Source: an uncultured Veillonella sp. (GTDB taxonomy: Bacteria > Bacillota > Negativicutes > Veillonellales > Veillonellaceae). From it: a stretch of DNA of 64,000 nt. Under the pieces are notes generated by a model, which did no database searches, was not told where the DNA came from, and saw nothing but the letters and a program-made list of their open reading frames with translations. This document shows positions 26,941 to 35,243 of this stretch, in pieces (position 1 is the first letter of the stretch; each line of letters starts with the position of its first letter). The position numbers and the translations under genes were made by a program. The stretch lies in assembly GCF_934190855.1 (NCBI RefSeq), contig NZ_CAKPTN010000001.1, positions 1-64,000 of the forward strand, given 5' to 3'.

Positions 26941-27055
26941 AATGGGGCCCCATTACAACTACATATCACTAGTATAGAAAAAACAAAGTCCTCTCTTGGC
27001 TCAGTACGTCGCTACGCTCCGTAAAATCGCTGCAGAGAGGACTTTGTTCTTTTCT
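26941..27055 (+). repeat. Palindromic repeat unit, copy 1 (probable terminator of the activase gene)
   Basis: Starts at AATGGGGCCCCATT. Perfect 14-bp arms (ACAAAGTCCTCTCT at 26983-26996, AGAGAGGACTTTGT at 27034-27047), extended by A/T pairs, enclose a 37-base loop containing CTCAGTACGTCGCTACG. The right arm runs into TTCTTTTC. The loop and the GGGGCCC head recur in two further copies downstream. Confidence 0.8.
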
Positions 27056-27159
27056 ATATACGCTATTTATGAAGATCTCCCATTGAAAATATAACTAGTG
27101 CAGATGGGGGAAGGGAAAAGTGCTATTACTTAATCCGTCATAAGGAGGCTTACATTTAT

Positions 27160-27274
27160 AATGGGGCCCGGATACAACTGCATATTATTAGTATAGAAAA
27201 AATACAGCCCTCTCTTGGCTCAGTACGTCACTACGTTCCGTAAAATCGCTGCAGAGAGGTCTGTGTTCTTTTCC
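27160..27274 (+). repeat. Palindromic repeat unit, copy 2 (direct)
   Basis: The same layout as copy 1: AATGGGGCCC head, TACAACTGCATATTATTAGTATAGAAAA spacer related to copy 1 at most positions, then arms ACAGCCCTCTCT and AGAGAGGTCTGT (one mismatch). The 37-base loop differs from copy 1 at two positions. The arms differ from copy 1 yet remain self-complementary. Confidence 0.8.
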
Positions 27275-27363
27275 GTACAATCAGTTGGACAGAGGCTTTC
27301 CGTTATTGTGCTTAAAGTGTTTGTGAGGAATAAGAGTTAATCTATTTTTAGATATGGTATGAT

Positions 27364-27523
27364 AGCCCTACAATGGGACATCTTCATAGCAAAAATTAAT
27401 AAAAATAGCGTTACCTTTTTCGAAGCGATTTTACGGAACGAAGTGACGTACTGAGCAAGAAGAAGGTAACGCTGTTTTTATACTAAAATTTATTCTATTG
27501 TAGCGGGGCCCCATTGTAGGGCT
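27364..27523 (-). repeat. Palindromic repeat unit, copy 3 (inverted) within a larger inverted repeat
   Basis: Outer 14-bp perfect arms AGCCCTACAATGGG (27364-27377) and CCCATTGTAGGGCT (27510-27523) surround inner arms AGCGTTACCTT/AAGGTAACGCT (27407-27417 with 27463-27473). The loop at 27424-27458 is the reverse complement of the constant loop of copies 1 and 2, with one missing base and one change. The GGGGCCCC head lies at 27505-27512. It sits between the convergent activase and exporter genes. The whole 620-base gap holds no gene. Confidence 0.8.
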
Positions 27524-27544
27524 CACACAAATGTTTAAAAGAGA

Positions 27545-28732
27545 TTATTCTTTTTCAACCAAACCATATAAACACAATAAGGAAAGCGCTGCACATACTA
27601 GCATTGTTATCCCCATGGGAATACCTGTATATTCCCCACCAATACCAACGAGTGGAGATACAATACCTGCCGCAAACATGCTGGCAAAGCCTAGTATGGC
27701 AGAGGCACTGCCGGCCATTTTTCCGTATTTAGTCATCGCCATAGAGAAAGAGGCGGAACCGAATAGGGATACGGTACATACGGTAAAGAATAGGATGGTT
27801 GTTACAGGAATGAGGGACCATTCAAAAATCATGGCAATTAAGAATAGTAAGGACCCAATTGTAAGTTGCCATAGACTGAATGTAAGTAGTTGACGAGATG
27901 TTACTACATTACTTGCTCGTCCGCTAATAGCACTGGCTAAGATGATACCGCAGCTATTGATACCAAAAAGATAACTAAATTCTTGGGCTGAAAGTTGAAA
28001 AATATTTTGGTATACAAAGGAAGAACCGGAGATATACGCAAAGAATGCACCAAAAGCAAAGAATTGAATTAAAGATTGTCCTAAAAATGGTTTATCTTTA
28101 ATGAGTGTAATATAGTTTTTGGTTGCCGATGCAATGCCACCAGCTATACGCTTTTCTTTTGGTAAACTTTCACGGAAAACAAGAGAACCTACCAATAGAA
28201 TTGCAGAGAATACAGCTAAGATTATAAAGATAACGCGCCATGTAGTGAAGAGAAGTAGTTGGCCACCTACTAAAGGTGCAATTACAGGTGCGAGGCCATT
28301 GACCATCATGAGCAATGCAAATAGTTTAGTTAGTTCTTGACCAGACGCAAAGTCTCGAGCGATAGCTTTAGATATAACTACCCCTATAGATCCTGTTAAG
28401 CCTTGTAGAAATCGACCTAGTAATAGTATTTCGATACTAGGAGCATAGGCGCAGATAATGCTAGAGACAACGCAAAGTAGATTACCTACTATAAGTGGCA
28501 TTTTACGTCCCATGGTATCGCTTATGGGGCCCCCAAATAATTGTCCTAAGGCAACGCCAAAGGTCATAACACCTATGGTCATTTGAATATTAGATGCTGT
28601 TGTGTTCAGTTCGCCAGGCATAATTGGTAATGCTGGCAAATACAGATCTGTGGCAAGGGGTGTAATAGCCGTTAATAGACCGAGAAAAACCACCATGAGA
28701 AAGGAGACCTTGGTTGAACTTTCCTGTGTCAT
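27545..28732 (-). CDS. Bcr/CflA-type MFS drug-resistance transporter
   Basis: A 12-helix major facilitator of the drug:proton antiporter (DHA1) group. The N-terminal ITPLATDLYLPALP, the loop GGPISDTMGRKMPL (motif A) and the helix-5 GLAPVIAPLVGG (motif C of exporters) are clear. Substrate cannot be told from the sequence. ATG 28732 is 5 bases after GGAGG; an in-frame GTG at 28738 overlaps that site. A terminator-like hairpin stands in its own leader. Confidence 0.87.
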   Translation of the reverse strand: MTQESSTKVSFLMVVFLGLLTAITPLATDLYLPALPIMPGELNTTASNIQMTIGVMTFGVALGQLFGGPISDTMGRKMPLIVGNLLCVVSSIICAYAPSIEILLLGRFLQGLTGSIGVVISKAIARDFASGQELTKLFALLMMVNGLAPVIAPLVGGQLLLFTTWRVIFIILAVFSAILLVGSLVFRESLPKEKRIAGGIASATKNYITLIKDKPFLGQSLIQFFAFGAFFAYISGSSFVYQNIFQLSAQEFSYLFGINSCGIILASAISGRASNVVTSRQLLTFSLWQLTIGSLLFLIAMIFEWSLIPVTTILFFTVCTVSLFGSASFSMAMTKYGKMAGSASAILGFASMFAAGIVSPLVGIGGEYTGIPMGITMLVCAALSLLCLYGLVEKE

Positions 28733-28761
28733 AGACACCTCCTGTATTTAAAATAGGGAAT

Positions 28762-28789
28762 AAAAAAGCCTGCGAATCGCACTTCGCAG
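28762..28789 (-). terminator. Terminator-like hairpin in the leader of the MFS gene
   Basis: On the minus strand, CTGCGAA and TTCGCAG flank a 6-base loop and are followed by GCTTTTTT, about 30 bases before the transporter start. No minus-strand gene lies upstream for it to terminate, so attenuation of the transporter itself is a reasonable inference. A TACAAT (28823-28828, minus) could be the -10 of that transcript. Confidence 0.5.
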
Positions 28790-28992
28790 ACTGCATTTAA
28801 TTTTTTCGTTTTAACAAGAAGTATTGTAACACGATTAAAACATAAATTCTATAGATTTTTTTGTAAAAGTTTTTTCTAGCTGAGAGGTAAACAACATTAA
28901 GCTTAAATATAAGTTTTATAGATTAATATATTGGAAACTTTGATATATAAGGTGGTAGTATAATAAATTGAAAGTGTTCACTATAGAATATG

Positions 28993-29016
28993 ATATCAAA
29001 TCTTTGCGTTTGATAT
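28993..29016. promoter_or_regulatory. Palindrome upstream of the PepSY gene
   Basis: ATATCAAA and TTTGATAT flank an 8-base spacer about 90 bases before the start of the PepSY gene. It could be an operator or a leader hairpin. No further evidence is visible. Confidence 0.3.
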
Positions 29017-29103
29017 ATCGTGTTTTATAGATTAAACTATAAAGGTTGATGGAATAGGAAAATGTCAATGTAATTGGTCGTTTATCGTATATAGGAGTTT
29101 AGT

Positions 29104-29388
29104 ATGAACAAATTTATAAAAACATTAGTATTGGCAGCAGTTGCTGTTATTGGTACTGCAGCATTCACATCTGTAGAGGCTATCAGCTCTGACGAGGCTG
29201 TGCAAAGTGCATTGGCTCGTGTTCCAGGTGCAACAATTGCAAATGTAACTGAGTTTAATCGTGACTATGATCGTGGTCGCTTAGAGTATGAAGGCGAAAT
29301 TCATTACAATGGTTATGAATATGACTTCGAAATCGATGCAGATACTGGTACTTTCACTAAATGGGAAGTGGAACGCAAATCTTACTAA
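29104..29388 (+). CDS. Secreted PepSY-domain protein
   Basis: A Sec signal peptide (FIKTLVLAAVAVIGTAAFTS, cleavage near VEA) is followed by a single PepSY domain of about 65 residues: ISSDEAVQSALARVPGA, LEYEGEIHYNGYEYDFEIDADTG. PepSY domains often inhibit peptidases or sense the periplasm; the role here is unknown. A good GGAG lies before ATG. It stands alone and is followed by a bidirectional terminator. Confidence 0.85.
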   Translation: MNKFIKTLVLAAVAVIGTAAFTSVEAISSDEAVQSALARVPGATIANVTEFNRDYDRGRLEYEGEIHYNGYEYDFEIDADTGTFTKWEVERKSY

Positions 29389-29394
29389 TAATAA

Positions 29395-29428
29395 AAAAAG
29401 AACAGCTCATTTCTGAGCTGTTCTTTTT
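29395..29428. terminator. Bidirectional terminator between the PepSY gene and lctP
   Basis: AAAAAGAACAGCTCA and TGAGCTGTTCTTTTT, perfect 15-bp arms with a TTTC loop, serve the converging genes. Confidence 0.9.
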
Positions 29429-29449
29429 GTTTACCTTATTAGCAATATC

Positions 29450-31087
29450 TTAGAAGAAGATACTGTGAATTTGGTGGATGAAATGTTGACCGAAGAAGGA
29501 GATGCAACCATGCATTACGATGAATACGATGAAGTATTTGAATGCAGTGTTCATGATAACGCTTGCTTCGATTTCATGCTCTAATTTATGAGCTTCATCA
29601 GCACTGATTTCTTTGTGGTTTTCGAGGTATGCTTTCAAAGCAGGACCTACGGCACCAATGGAAATCGCGATAGATTGTGGAGACAACATTTTACCGATAC
29701 CAGCTGCACCGGAGTTAACAGCTGCTAACCAGAAGCCAAGGTCTTCCCAGTTTGTAGGATCTAAGCCTTGAGCTGCTGCGATTTGAAGTGGACCAAACAA
29801 TACGTTGGAGTTTGTACCGGAACCAGTCAAGAAGGCACCCAACGCACCTACGATAGGAGCGAATAGAGGGTACAAGGAACCTGTACCAGCAACCATTGCT
29901 TTCGCAATATCTGCAGTCATACCAGAGTATGTCATCAATTTAGCTGTCATAACAACTGTGATGATTGTAAGGTATGTGAATTTCAAGTTTTTAACTGTGG
30001 AACCCAATGTACCGAAGATTTCGCCAGCTTTTGCTTTTTGGATGAAACCGCCAACAATACCAGCGATGAAGATCATGATACCAGGAGTTGCAATCCATAC
30101 GAATGTGTAAGGTTTTGCACCAGGACCTTGGTAAATAGGTACAGATGTTTTAATGGACGCAAGTGGACCATTGATTGCAGGGAACAATTTGGAAGTTAAT
30201 AACAATAATACGAAGATCAAGATGAATGGCATAGCCGCTACAAGACCTTCGCCACCGGAAACTTTAGGAGCTTCGCCAGTTTGTTTAACTGCGTATTCAG
30301 GATCATTAGGAGGCATAATTTTTGCACAGCCAATGATAACTGCCATAATTACGATGGATGCAGAAATTACGGATAATTCAGGACCCATTACAGCATTGAT
30401 TACAATTTCAGGAACAGCCAATGCTAAACCAGAAAGTAATGTTACAAGGAATACGCCTTTTAACGCTTTGAAACCGCCACCGATGATCATAACAACGAAG
30501 AACGGAGCAATTAGGTTAAGTAAGAATAATTGAACGGAAATGAATGTACCCAAGTGGCTTGGATCAAGGCTTGTTAAGGATGCCAACGTAGTAGTTGGGA
30601 TACCGATAGAGCCGAATGTTGTTGGTACGGAGTTAGCAACGAGACATGCAATGATAGATTTAAGTGGGTCGAAACCTACGGCAACCATCATAGCTGCAGG
30701 AATTGCAACGGCAGTACCAAAGCCAGCCATACCTTCCATGAAGGCACCGAAGCCCCATGCAAGTAACAATGCAAGTACACGAGTATCAGATGTTACAGAA
30801 GAAAGCATTGTTTTAATAGTTTCCATTGCTTTCGTGTATACTACCAAGTTATAAACGAAGATAGCAGCTGTAATAACTAATAGGATTGGCCAAATTGCCA
30901 AAGCGGCACCTTCAAGGGCACCAGTGACCATAATGAATGGGTCAGCTTGGAATGCTGTAATAGCGATGATGAAAGAACCGATTGCAGCAACACTTGTTGC
31001 TTGCCATGCAGGTAATTTCAAGATGGATAACGCTACGATCAACCAAATGATTGGAGATAGCGCTAATAGAACGGTGATAGCACTCAT
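29450..31087 (-). CDS. lctP: L-lactate permease
   Basis: An LctP-family transporter of about 545 residues with 12 or more membrane helices. Typical motifs are WGFGAFMEGMAGFGTAVAIP near residue 110 and FLTGSGTNSNVLFGPLQ near 435. It imports lactate, the main carbon source of Veillonella. ATG 31087 has AAAGGA at about 11 bases; ATG 31099 would overlap that site. The next gene on the same strand upstream is an Ldh_2 dehydrogenase, separated by a terminator-like hairpin and a perfect palindrome. Confidence 0.93.
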   Translation of the reverse strand: MSAITVLLALSPIIWLIVALSILKLPAWQATSVAAIGSFIIAITAFQADPFIMVTGALEGAALAIWPILLVITAAIFVYNLVVYTKAMETIKTMLSSVTSDTRVLALLLAWGFGAFMEGMAGFGTAVAIPAAMMVAVGFDPLKSIIACLVANSVPTTFGSIGIPTTTLASLTSLDPSHLGTFISVQLFLLNLIAPFFVVMIIGGGFKALKGVFLVTLLSGLALAVPEIVINAVMGPELSVISASIVIMAVIIGCAKIMPPNDPEYAVKQTGEAPKVSGGEGLVAAMPFILIFVLLLLTSKLFPAINGPLASIKTSVPIYQGPGAKPYTFVWIATPGIMIFIAGIVGGFIQKAKAGEIFGTLGSTVKNLKFTYLTIITVVMTAKLMTYSGMTADIAKAMVAGTGSLYPLFAPIVGALGAFLTGSGTNSNVLFGPLQIAAAQGLDPTNWEDLGFWLAAVNSGAAGIGKMLSPQSIAISIGAVGPALKAYLENHKEISADEAHKLEHEIEASVIMNTAFKYFIVFIVMHGCISFFGQHFIHQIHSIFF

Positions 31088-31270
31088 TTCTAAAATCATC
31101 CTTTCAAGAAAAACAAAAATATATGCTCAACAGGACGATGTAGTTTAATCAAATAAATTGATGAGTAAATCGCTATTATATTAAGTTGTAAAAGTTCAGT
31201 TAAAATGTAAAGTTACAATAAAATAACAGATATACTTATCGCAAAAATTGATGTAGTACTTAAAAATTTT

Positions 31271-31293
31271 TAACCTCATAAGTTATGAGGTTA
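31271..31293. promoter_or_regulatory. Perfect 23-bp palindrome upstream of lctP (candidate operator)
   Basis: TAACCTCATAA-G-TTATGAGGTTA has perfect 11-bp arms around one base. On the minus strand a TTAACT, 17 bases, TATAAT promoter for lctP lies at 31175-31203, so the palindrome is about 100 bases upstream of the start of transcription. The regulator is unknown. Confidence 0.5.
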
Positions 31294-31305
31294 GAAATAT
31301 AAGAG

Positions 31306-31334
31306 AGGGGACATAAACAGTGTTTATGTCCCCT
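31306..31334 (-). terminator. Terminator-like hairpin after the Ldh_2 gene
   Basis: AGGGGACATAAACA and TGTTTATGTCCCCT, perfect 14-bp arms with a single central base, lie downstream of the dehydrogenase. The T-run on the minus strand is weak (CTCTCTTATATTT). Confidence 0.6.
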
Positions 31335-31383
31335 TTCTGTACTAACTACAAGTCCTTGTTAGGGCCATTACTAAGTTCAGGTA

Positions 31384-32523
31384 TTAGTAGTTACCTTTGA
31401 ACATTGTAGCAGGAGCTTCTGGTACATAATCGCCGAAGTAGGATTTGAAGTCTAGACCTAATTCGTTGCAAAGGTCTTGAACTTCAAGCATTGTACCGTT
31501 AAGTACAGGGATGCCTTCAGCTTTAACTTTTTCAACGGATTCATGTTCTTTTTCGCCATGAGTATAGATGCGGTCTTGACCAGCAGCTTTAGGAGCTTCG
31601 CGTAATTCTTGTAAGAATTGAGAGAAGTGTTTTTTGATTTCAGCAGGGTCACCGAAGAATTCAGGATTGATAGCCATGAAGCCGTGGCAGATGTTGGATT
31701 TACCGCCAACCATACATTTGTTGGAAGTACCGCCTTGAGACAAGATGGAGGAGAATAATTCAGCAATCATACCGTTACCATAACCTTTGTGGCCGCCAAG
31801 AACTTCTGTAGCACCACCTAAAGGAAGGATACCGCCGCCTTCATGACGGGAGATGTTGCCCAATACTTCAGCTGCATCAGTGGAAGGAACGCCGTCTTTA
31901 TTAACAGCCCAGCCATCTGGAGTAGCTTTGCCCATTTTGTTGTACATTTCAAGTTTACCACGAGTTACTACTGTAGTGGAGCAATCGAAGAAGAAGTCAA
32001 CAGGATCAGCAGGTACAGTCCAAGCGATAGGGTTGGAACCAAGCATAGCTTGACGAGCATATGTAGGAACCATGATTGCTTCGGAGTTTGTACAAGAGAA
32101 ACCAATTAAGCCTTGGTCGGAAGCCATTTTAGCATAGTAACCAGCGATACCATAGTGGTTGGAGTTACGTACGGATACGATACCAACACCGGATTTTTTA
32201 GCTTTTTCGATAGCCATTTCCATAGCCATATGACCCAAGATTTGGCCCATGCCGTCATGACCGTCGATAACTGCGGAAATTGGAGTTTCTTTTACGATTT
32301 CAGGTTTTGCGTCGATTTTGATCAAGCCATTAGTGATACCTTTGTGGTAACGAACCATACGTTGCATACCATGGCTTTGAATACCGAACAAGTCGGAAGT
32401 CAAAAGTACGTCTTGGATGATGTCAGCTTCTTTTTCGGAGAAACCGAATTTTTGGAAAGCGTCCATGCTCAATTTTTTTAGTGTTTCATAAGGGAATAAC
32501 ACAGTGTTTTTTGCGTCTGCCAT
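31384..32523 (-). CDS. Ldh_2-family malate/L-lactate dehydrogenase-like oxidoreductase
   Basis: An NAD(P)-dependent oxidoreductase of the family that includes malate, L-sulfolactate and ureidoglycolate dehydrogenases. The motifs GIQSHGMQRMVRY, VSVRNSNHYGIAGYYA with the active-site histidine, and SNPIAWTVPA are present. Beside lactate permease, oxidation of lactate or malate is the likely role, but the exact acid cannot be read. GAGG precedes ATG, and length (379 aa) is slightly long for the family. Confidence 0.85.
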   Translation of the reverse strand: MADAKNTVLFPYETLKKLSMDAFQKFGFSEKEADIIQDVLLTSDLFGIQSHGMQRMVRYHKGITNGLIKIDAKPEIVKETPISAVIDGHDGMGQILGHMAMEMAIEKAKKSGVGIVSVRNSNHYGIAGYYAKMASDQGLIGFSCTNSEAIMVPTYARQAMLGSNPIAWTVPADPVDFFFDCSTTVVTRGKLEMYNKMGKATPDGWAVNKDGVPSTDAAEVLGNISRHEGGGILPLGGATEVLGGHKGYGNGMIAELFSSILSQGGTSNKCMVGGKSNICHGFMAINPEFFGDPAEIKKHFSQFLQELREAPKAAGQDRIYTHGEKEHESVEKVKAEGIPVLNGTMLEVQDLCNELGLDFKSYFGDYVPEAPATMFKGNY

Positions 32524-32710
32524 CGTTAAAACCTCTTTTCAGAAAATATGTACCTGATATAGCAACTACAGTTTAAAGGAATCATGAAAATTACATGACT
32601 CTCTGGGTAGCTCTATATCCTCTCAAATGACACTGTCAGTATAGCACAGAAAGAAGTGAGATTGAATAGTCTTGCAGTCTGAATGACATTACTAAATACG
32701 CATACGTACG

Positions 32711-32726
32711 GGTGATTTTAATCACA
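32711..32726. promoter_or_regulatory. CRP/FNR-like palindrome
   Basis: GGTGATTTTAATCACA matches the CRP consensus TGTGA-N6-TCACA at 9 of 10 positions and is close to FNR. It lies about 190 bases before the Ldh_2 gene (minus) and 380 before the molybdopterin oxidoreductase (plus). Apart from this and a possible small ORF, the 585-base gap shows nothing clear. Confidence 0.45.
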
Positions 32727-32943
32727 TATTCTATAGTGTATAAGTAGAAAAGCTGATTATACCTAAAATTACATGGTTATGACTTTTAGTCATTGTTGCA
32801 TGATTTTTTTGTAGATTTAGAGTATTTTTATAGACCTTATTAGTATAACTGTTCAGGTTAATAGGAAGAATGATAATGGATAGATATCGATAAAACTTGA
32901 AATGTTAAGGTTTATATATCAAAATAATTGATGAGGTGATAAA

Positions 32944-33057
32944 ATGAATGTGATAACTGAATGTATTGATATACAGAAAATTCTTTGTCTTCATGTTTTC
33001 TTTAAAATTAAAAGATGTAAAAAAGATTACACATATACAGGTCATACTATAATATAA
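32944..33057 (+). CDS. Possible 37-residue small protein or leader peptide
   Basis: A short ORF (MNVITECIDIQKILCLHVF start, TGHTII end) has a well-placed GAGGTG 5 bases before ATG. It contains three cysteines and a basic KIKRCKK patch. It lies 50 bases before the molybdopterin oxidoreductase. No homologue is known to me; codon use cannot be judged at this length, and chance is possible. Confidence 0.3.
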   Translation: MNVITECIDIQKILCLHVFFKIKRCKKDYTYTGHTII

Positions 33058-33108
33058 TATAAATATACATCCTATAGTTTATATGATTTATAAGCGAGGT
33101 GCTTATTT

Positions 33109-35112
33109 GTGAAAGAATATAAGTCTGTTTGTCCCTATGATTGTCCTGATGCATGTGGGCTAATCGTAAGTGTTGAAAATAATAAAGTAGTGTCGGTTCG
33201 CGGTAATAAGGACCATGCTTTTACCCGAGGCACATTATGTCCTAAAATGGTGCACTACGAAAAGGTCATCCATTCTCCATTGCGTTTAGAATATCCTATG
33301 AAGCGCATTGGTAAAAAAGGTGTTGGTGAAGACCAATATGTACGTATTAGTTGGGATGAAGCGCTAGATACAATAGTAAATAATTTCAAGCACACTATTG
33401 ACATCTATGGTAGTGAAAGCATTTTGCGCTATTCCTACGCCGGAACAATGGGTGTTATTCAAAGCCCTGCAGGAGATTATTTCTTTCGTCGAATAGGTGC
33501 TACCGATCAAGATAGAGGTATTTGCTCGCCTGCGAAACAAGCGGGGTTTCGATCTGTTTATGGTGACACCTTAGCTATTAAGCCACAAGAGGCCCAACAT
33601 AGTGATTTAATTGTATTGTGGGGCATTAATGCGACGGCTACAGATCTTCATATCTTACATGATGTAAATATTGCTAAAAAGAATGGGACTCGAGTTTGGA
33701 TTATTGATACCCATAAAACATATACCTTTAGTCAAGCTCATGAACAGATTATTGTGAAACCCGGTAGTGATGGAGCACTAGCATTAGGCATGCTTCATAT
33801 CATTCATCGTGATGGCTTGGCGGATATGGATTTTATCAATCAACATGTACAAGGATATGAGCAGCTAGTAGAGCAAACGTTGCATGACTTTACGCCAGAG
33901 AAAGCATCTGAAATTTGTGGTGTTTCTGTAGAGCGTATGACTGAGTTTGCTCATGCTTATGCTAAAGCTAAGGCTCCATTTATTCGCCTCGGTAGTGGGT
34001 TGTCTCGCTATGGCAATGGTGCTATGACATGTCGAGCAGTCAATGCTTTGCCGGCTGTTGTAGGTGCGTGGCAGCACCTTGGTGGTGGTTTGCTATCGAG
34101 TGCTAGTGGTAGTAAGTTCGTTGGTAAAGATGTGATGCAACAGGCTCATGTCCATGCGCCAGCTAAACGATTGATGCCGATGATTAAGCTTGGTGAAATG
34201 CTTACAAATCCTGAAGGGACTAAAGTCCATAGTTTATATGTGTTCTCTTCGAATCCTGCCATTACAGCGCCTGACCAGAATGTTGTACGCAGAGGTCTAA
34301 TGCGCGATGACTTATTCACTGTGGTACACGAGCGTTTCTTTACGGATACTTGTAAGTATGCTGACATTATTTTGCCTGCTACTACCTCTGTAGAGCATGA
34401 TGATATTTACAATTCTTATGGTCACTATACGATTGGAACAGGTTATAAATTGATTGATCCCATCGGTGAATCTCGTTCCAATTGGCAAGTCATTGCAGAG
34501 TTAGCAAAACGGATGGGTCTTGATGATGAATTCTTCAATCATAGTGAACGAGAATTGATAGATCACATTGTGCGTACTTCTAGTCGTATATCTAAAGAAG
34601 ACCAAGATTTGATTCTTAGTGGTGAGCCGGTAGAGATGACTGTGCCTGACAATTACAAGATGGATTTTAAAACGCCATCTGGCAAAATTGAGCTTTATAA
34701 TCCTCATGATGTGGAGCCACTCATTCGATATCTGCCACCATATGGTGATAATGCACCGTTTTGGCTTATCAATGGTAATGATATTCGTATTTTAGATTCT
34801 AGCTTCTGTGAACTTGATTTTGATGATCCGGAATTGATGAAACTTCGTATCCATCCAGAAGATGCAAAATTATATGACATTAGTGATGGGGATGAAGTAG
34901 AAATCTATAACGACCGTGGTCGTGTAAATATAAAAGCTTATTATGATGATGAGGTGCAACAGGGCACATTAGTTTCCCTTGGTGTATGGTGGCAATCACA
35001 ATCTAGTGACACTAAAGTTGCTATCAATGCACTTACGGCAAATCGCCCAACTGATCAAGGTTGGGGCAGCACTTTCTATGATGTACAAGTTCATATTAGA
35101 AAAAATTCCTAG
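33109..35112 (+). CDS. Molybdopterin-dependent oxidoreductase with N-terminal [4Fe-4S] site
   Basis: A DMSO-reductase-superfamily catalytic subunit. The N-terminal CPYDCPDAC and, 27 residues on, TLCPK supply four cysteines for a [4Fe-4S] cluster. Bis-MGD-binding regions follow, and the C-terminal molydopterin dinucleotide-binding domain begins near FWLINGND. The segment GICSPAKQAG near residue 143 may carry the metal ligand. No TAT signal is present, so it is probably cytoplasmic. The start is GTG after GAGGTG. No electron-transfer subunit is adjacent, and the substrate is unknown. Confidence 0.85.
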   Translation: MKEYKSVCPYDCPDACGLIVSVENNKVVSVRGNKDHAFTRGTLCPKMVHYEKVIHSPLRLEYPMKRIGKKGVGEDQYVRISWDEALDTIVNNFKHTIDIYGSESILRYSYAGTMGVIQSPAGDYFFRRIGATDQDRGICSPAKQAGFRSVYGDTLAIKPQEAQHSDLIVLWGINATATDLHILHDVNIAKKNGTRVWIIDTHKTYTFSQAHEQIIVKPGSDGALALGMLHIIHRDGLADMDFINQHVQGYEQLVEQTLHDFTPEKASEICGVSVERMTEFAHAYAKAKAPFIRLGSGLSRYGNGAMTCRAVNALPAVVGAWQHLGGGLLSSASGSKFVGKDVMQQAHVHAPAKRLMPMIKLGEMLTNPEGTKVHSLYVFSSNPAITAPDQNVVRRGLMRDDLFTVVHERFFTDTCKYADIILPATTSVEHDDIYNSYGHYTIGTGYKLIDPIGESRSNWQVIAELAKRMGLDDEFFNHSERELIDHIVRTSSRISKEDQDLILSGEPVEMTVPDNYKMDFKTPSGKIELYNPHDVEPLIRYLPPYGDNAPFWLINGNDIRILDSSFCELDFDDPELMKLRIHPEDAKLYDISDGDEVEIYNDRGRVNIKAYYDDEVQQGTLVSLGVWWQSQSSDTKVAINALTANRPTDQGWGSTFYDVQVHIRKNS

Positions 35113-35173
35113 TTAAATCCCTTTACTTGCGGGAATAATGCTATGCCGATATGGAATAGTAAGGATATTTTTC

Positions 35174-35203
35174 TTGTATACCTAACCCCCTTTAGATTAT
35201 AAT
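35174..35203 (+). promoter_or_regulatory. Promoter of brnQ overlapping one arm of an inverted repeat
   Basis: TTGTAT (35174-35179), 18 bases, TATAAT (35198-35203) stand upstream of brnQ. The spacer contains TAACCCCCTTTAG (35183-35195), which is repeated inverted as CTAAAGGGGGTTA (35226-35238) over the ribosome-binding region. Confidence 0.6.
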
Positions 35204-35243
35204 GGTAATATTATTTTTATATAACCTAAAGGGGGTTACATTT

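Noticed and set aside
26941-27523. Insertion sequence remnant
   Set aside because: Inverted repeats are present, but no transposase fragment or target duplication could be seen; it is kept as a repeat family of unknown type.
28590-28796. Real gene in the MFS leader
   Set aside because: The frame begins inside the terminator stem without a good ribosome site and runs into the exporter gene in another frame; at most a regulatory short reading frame.
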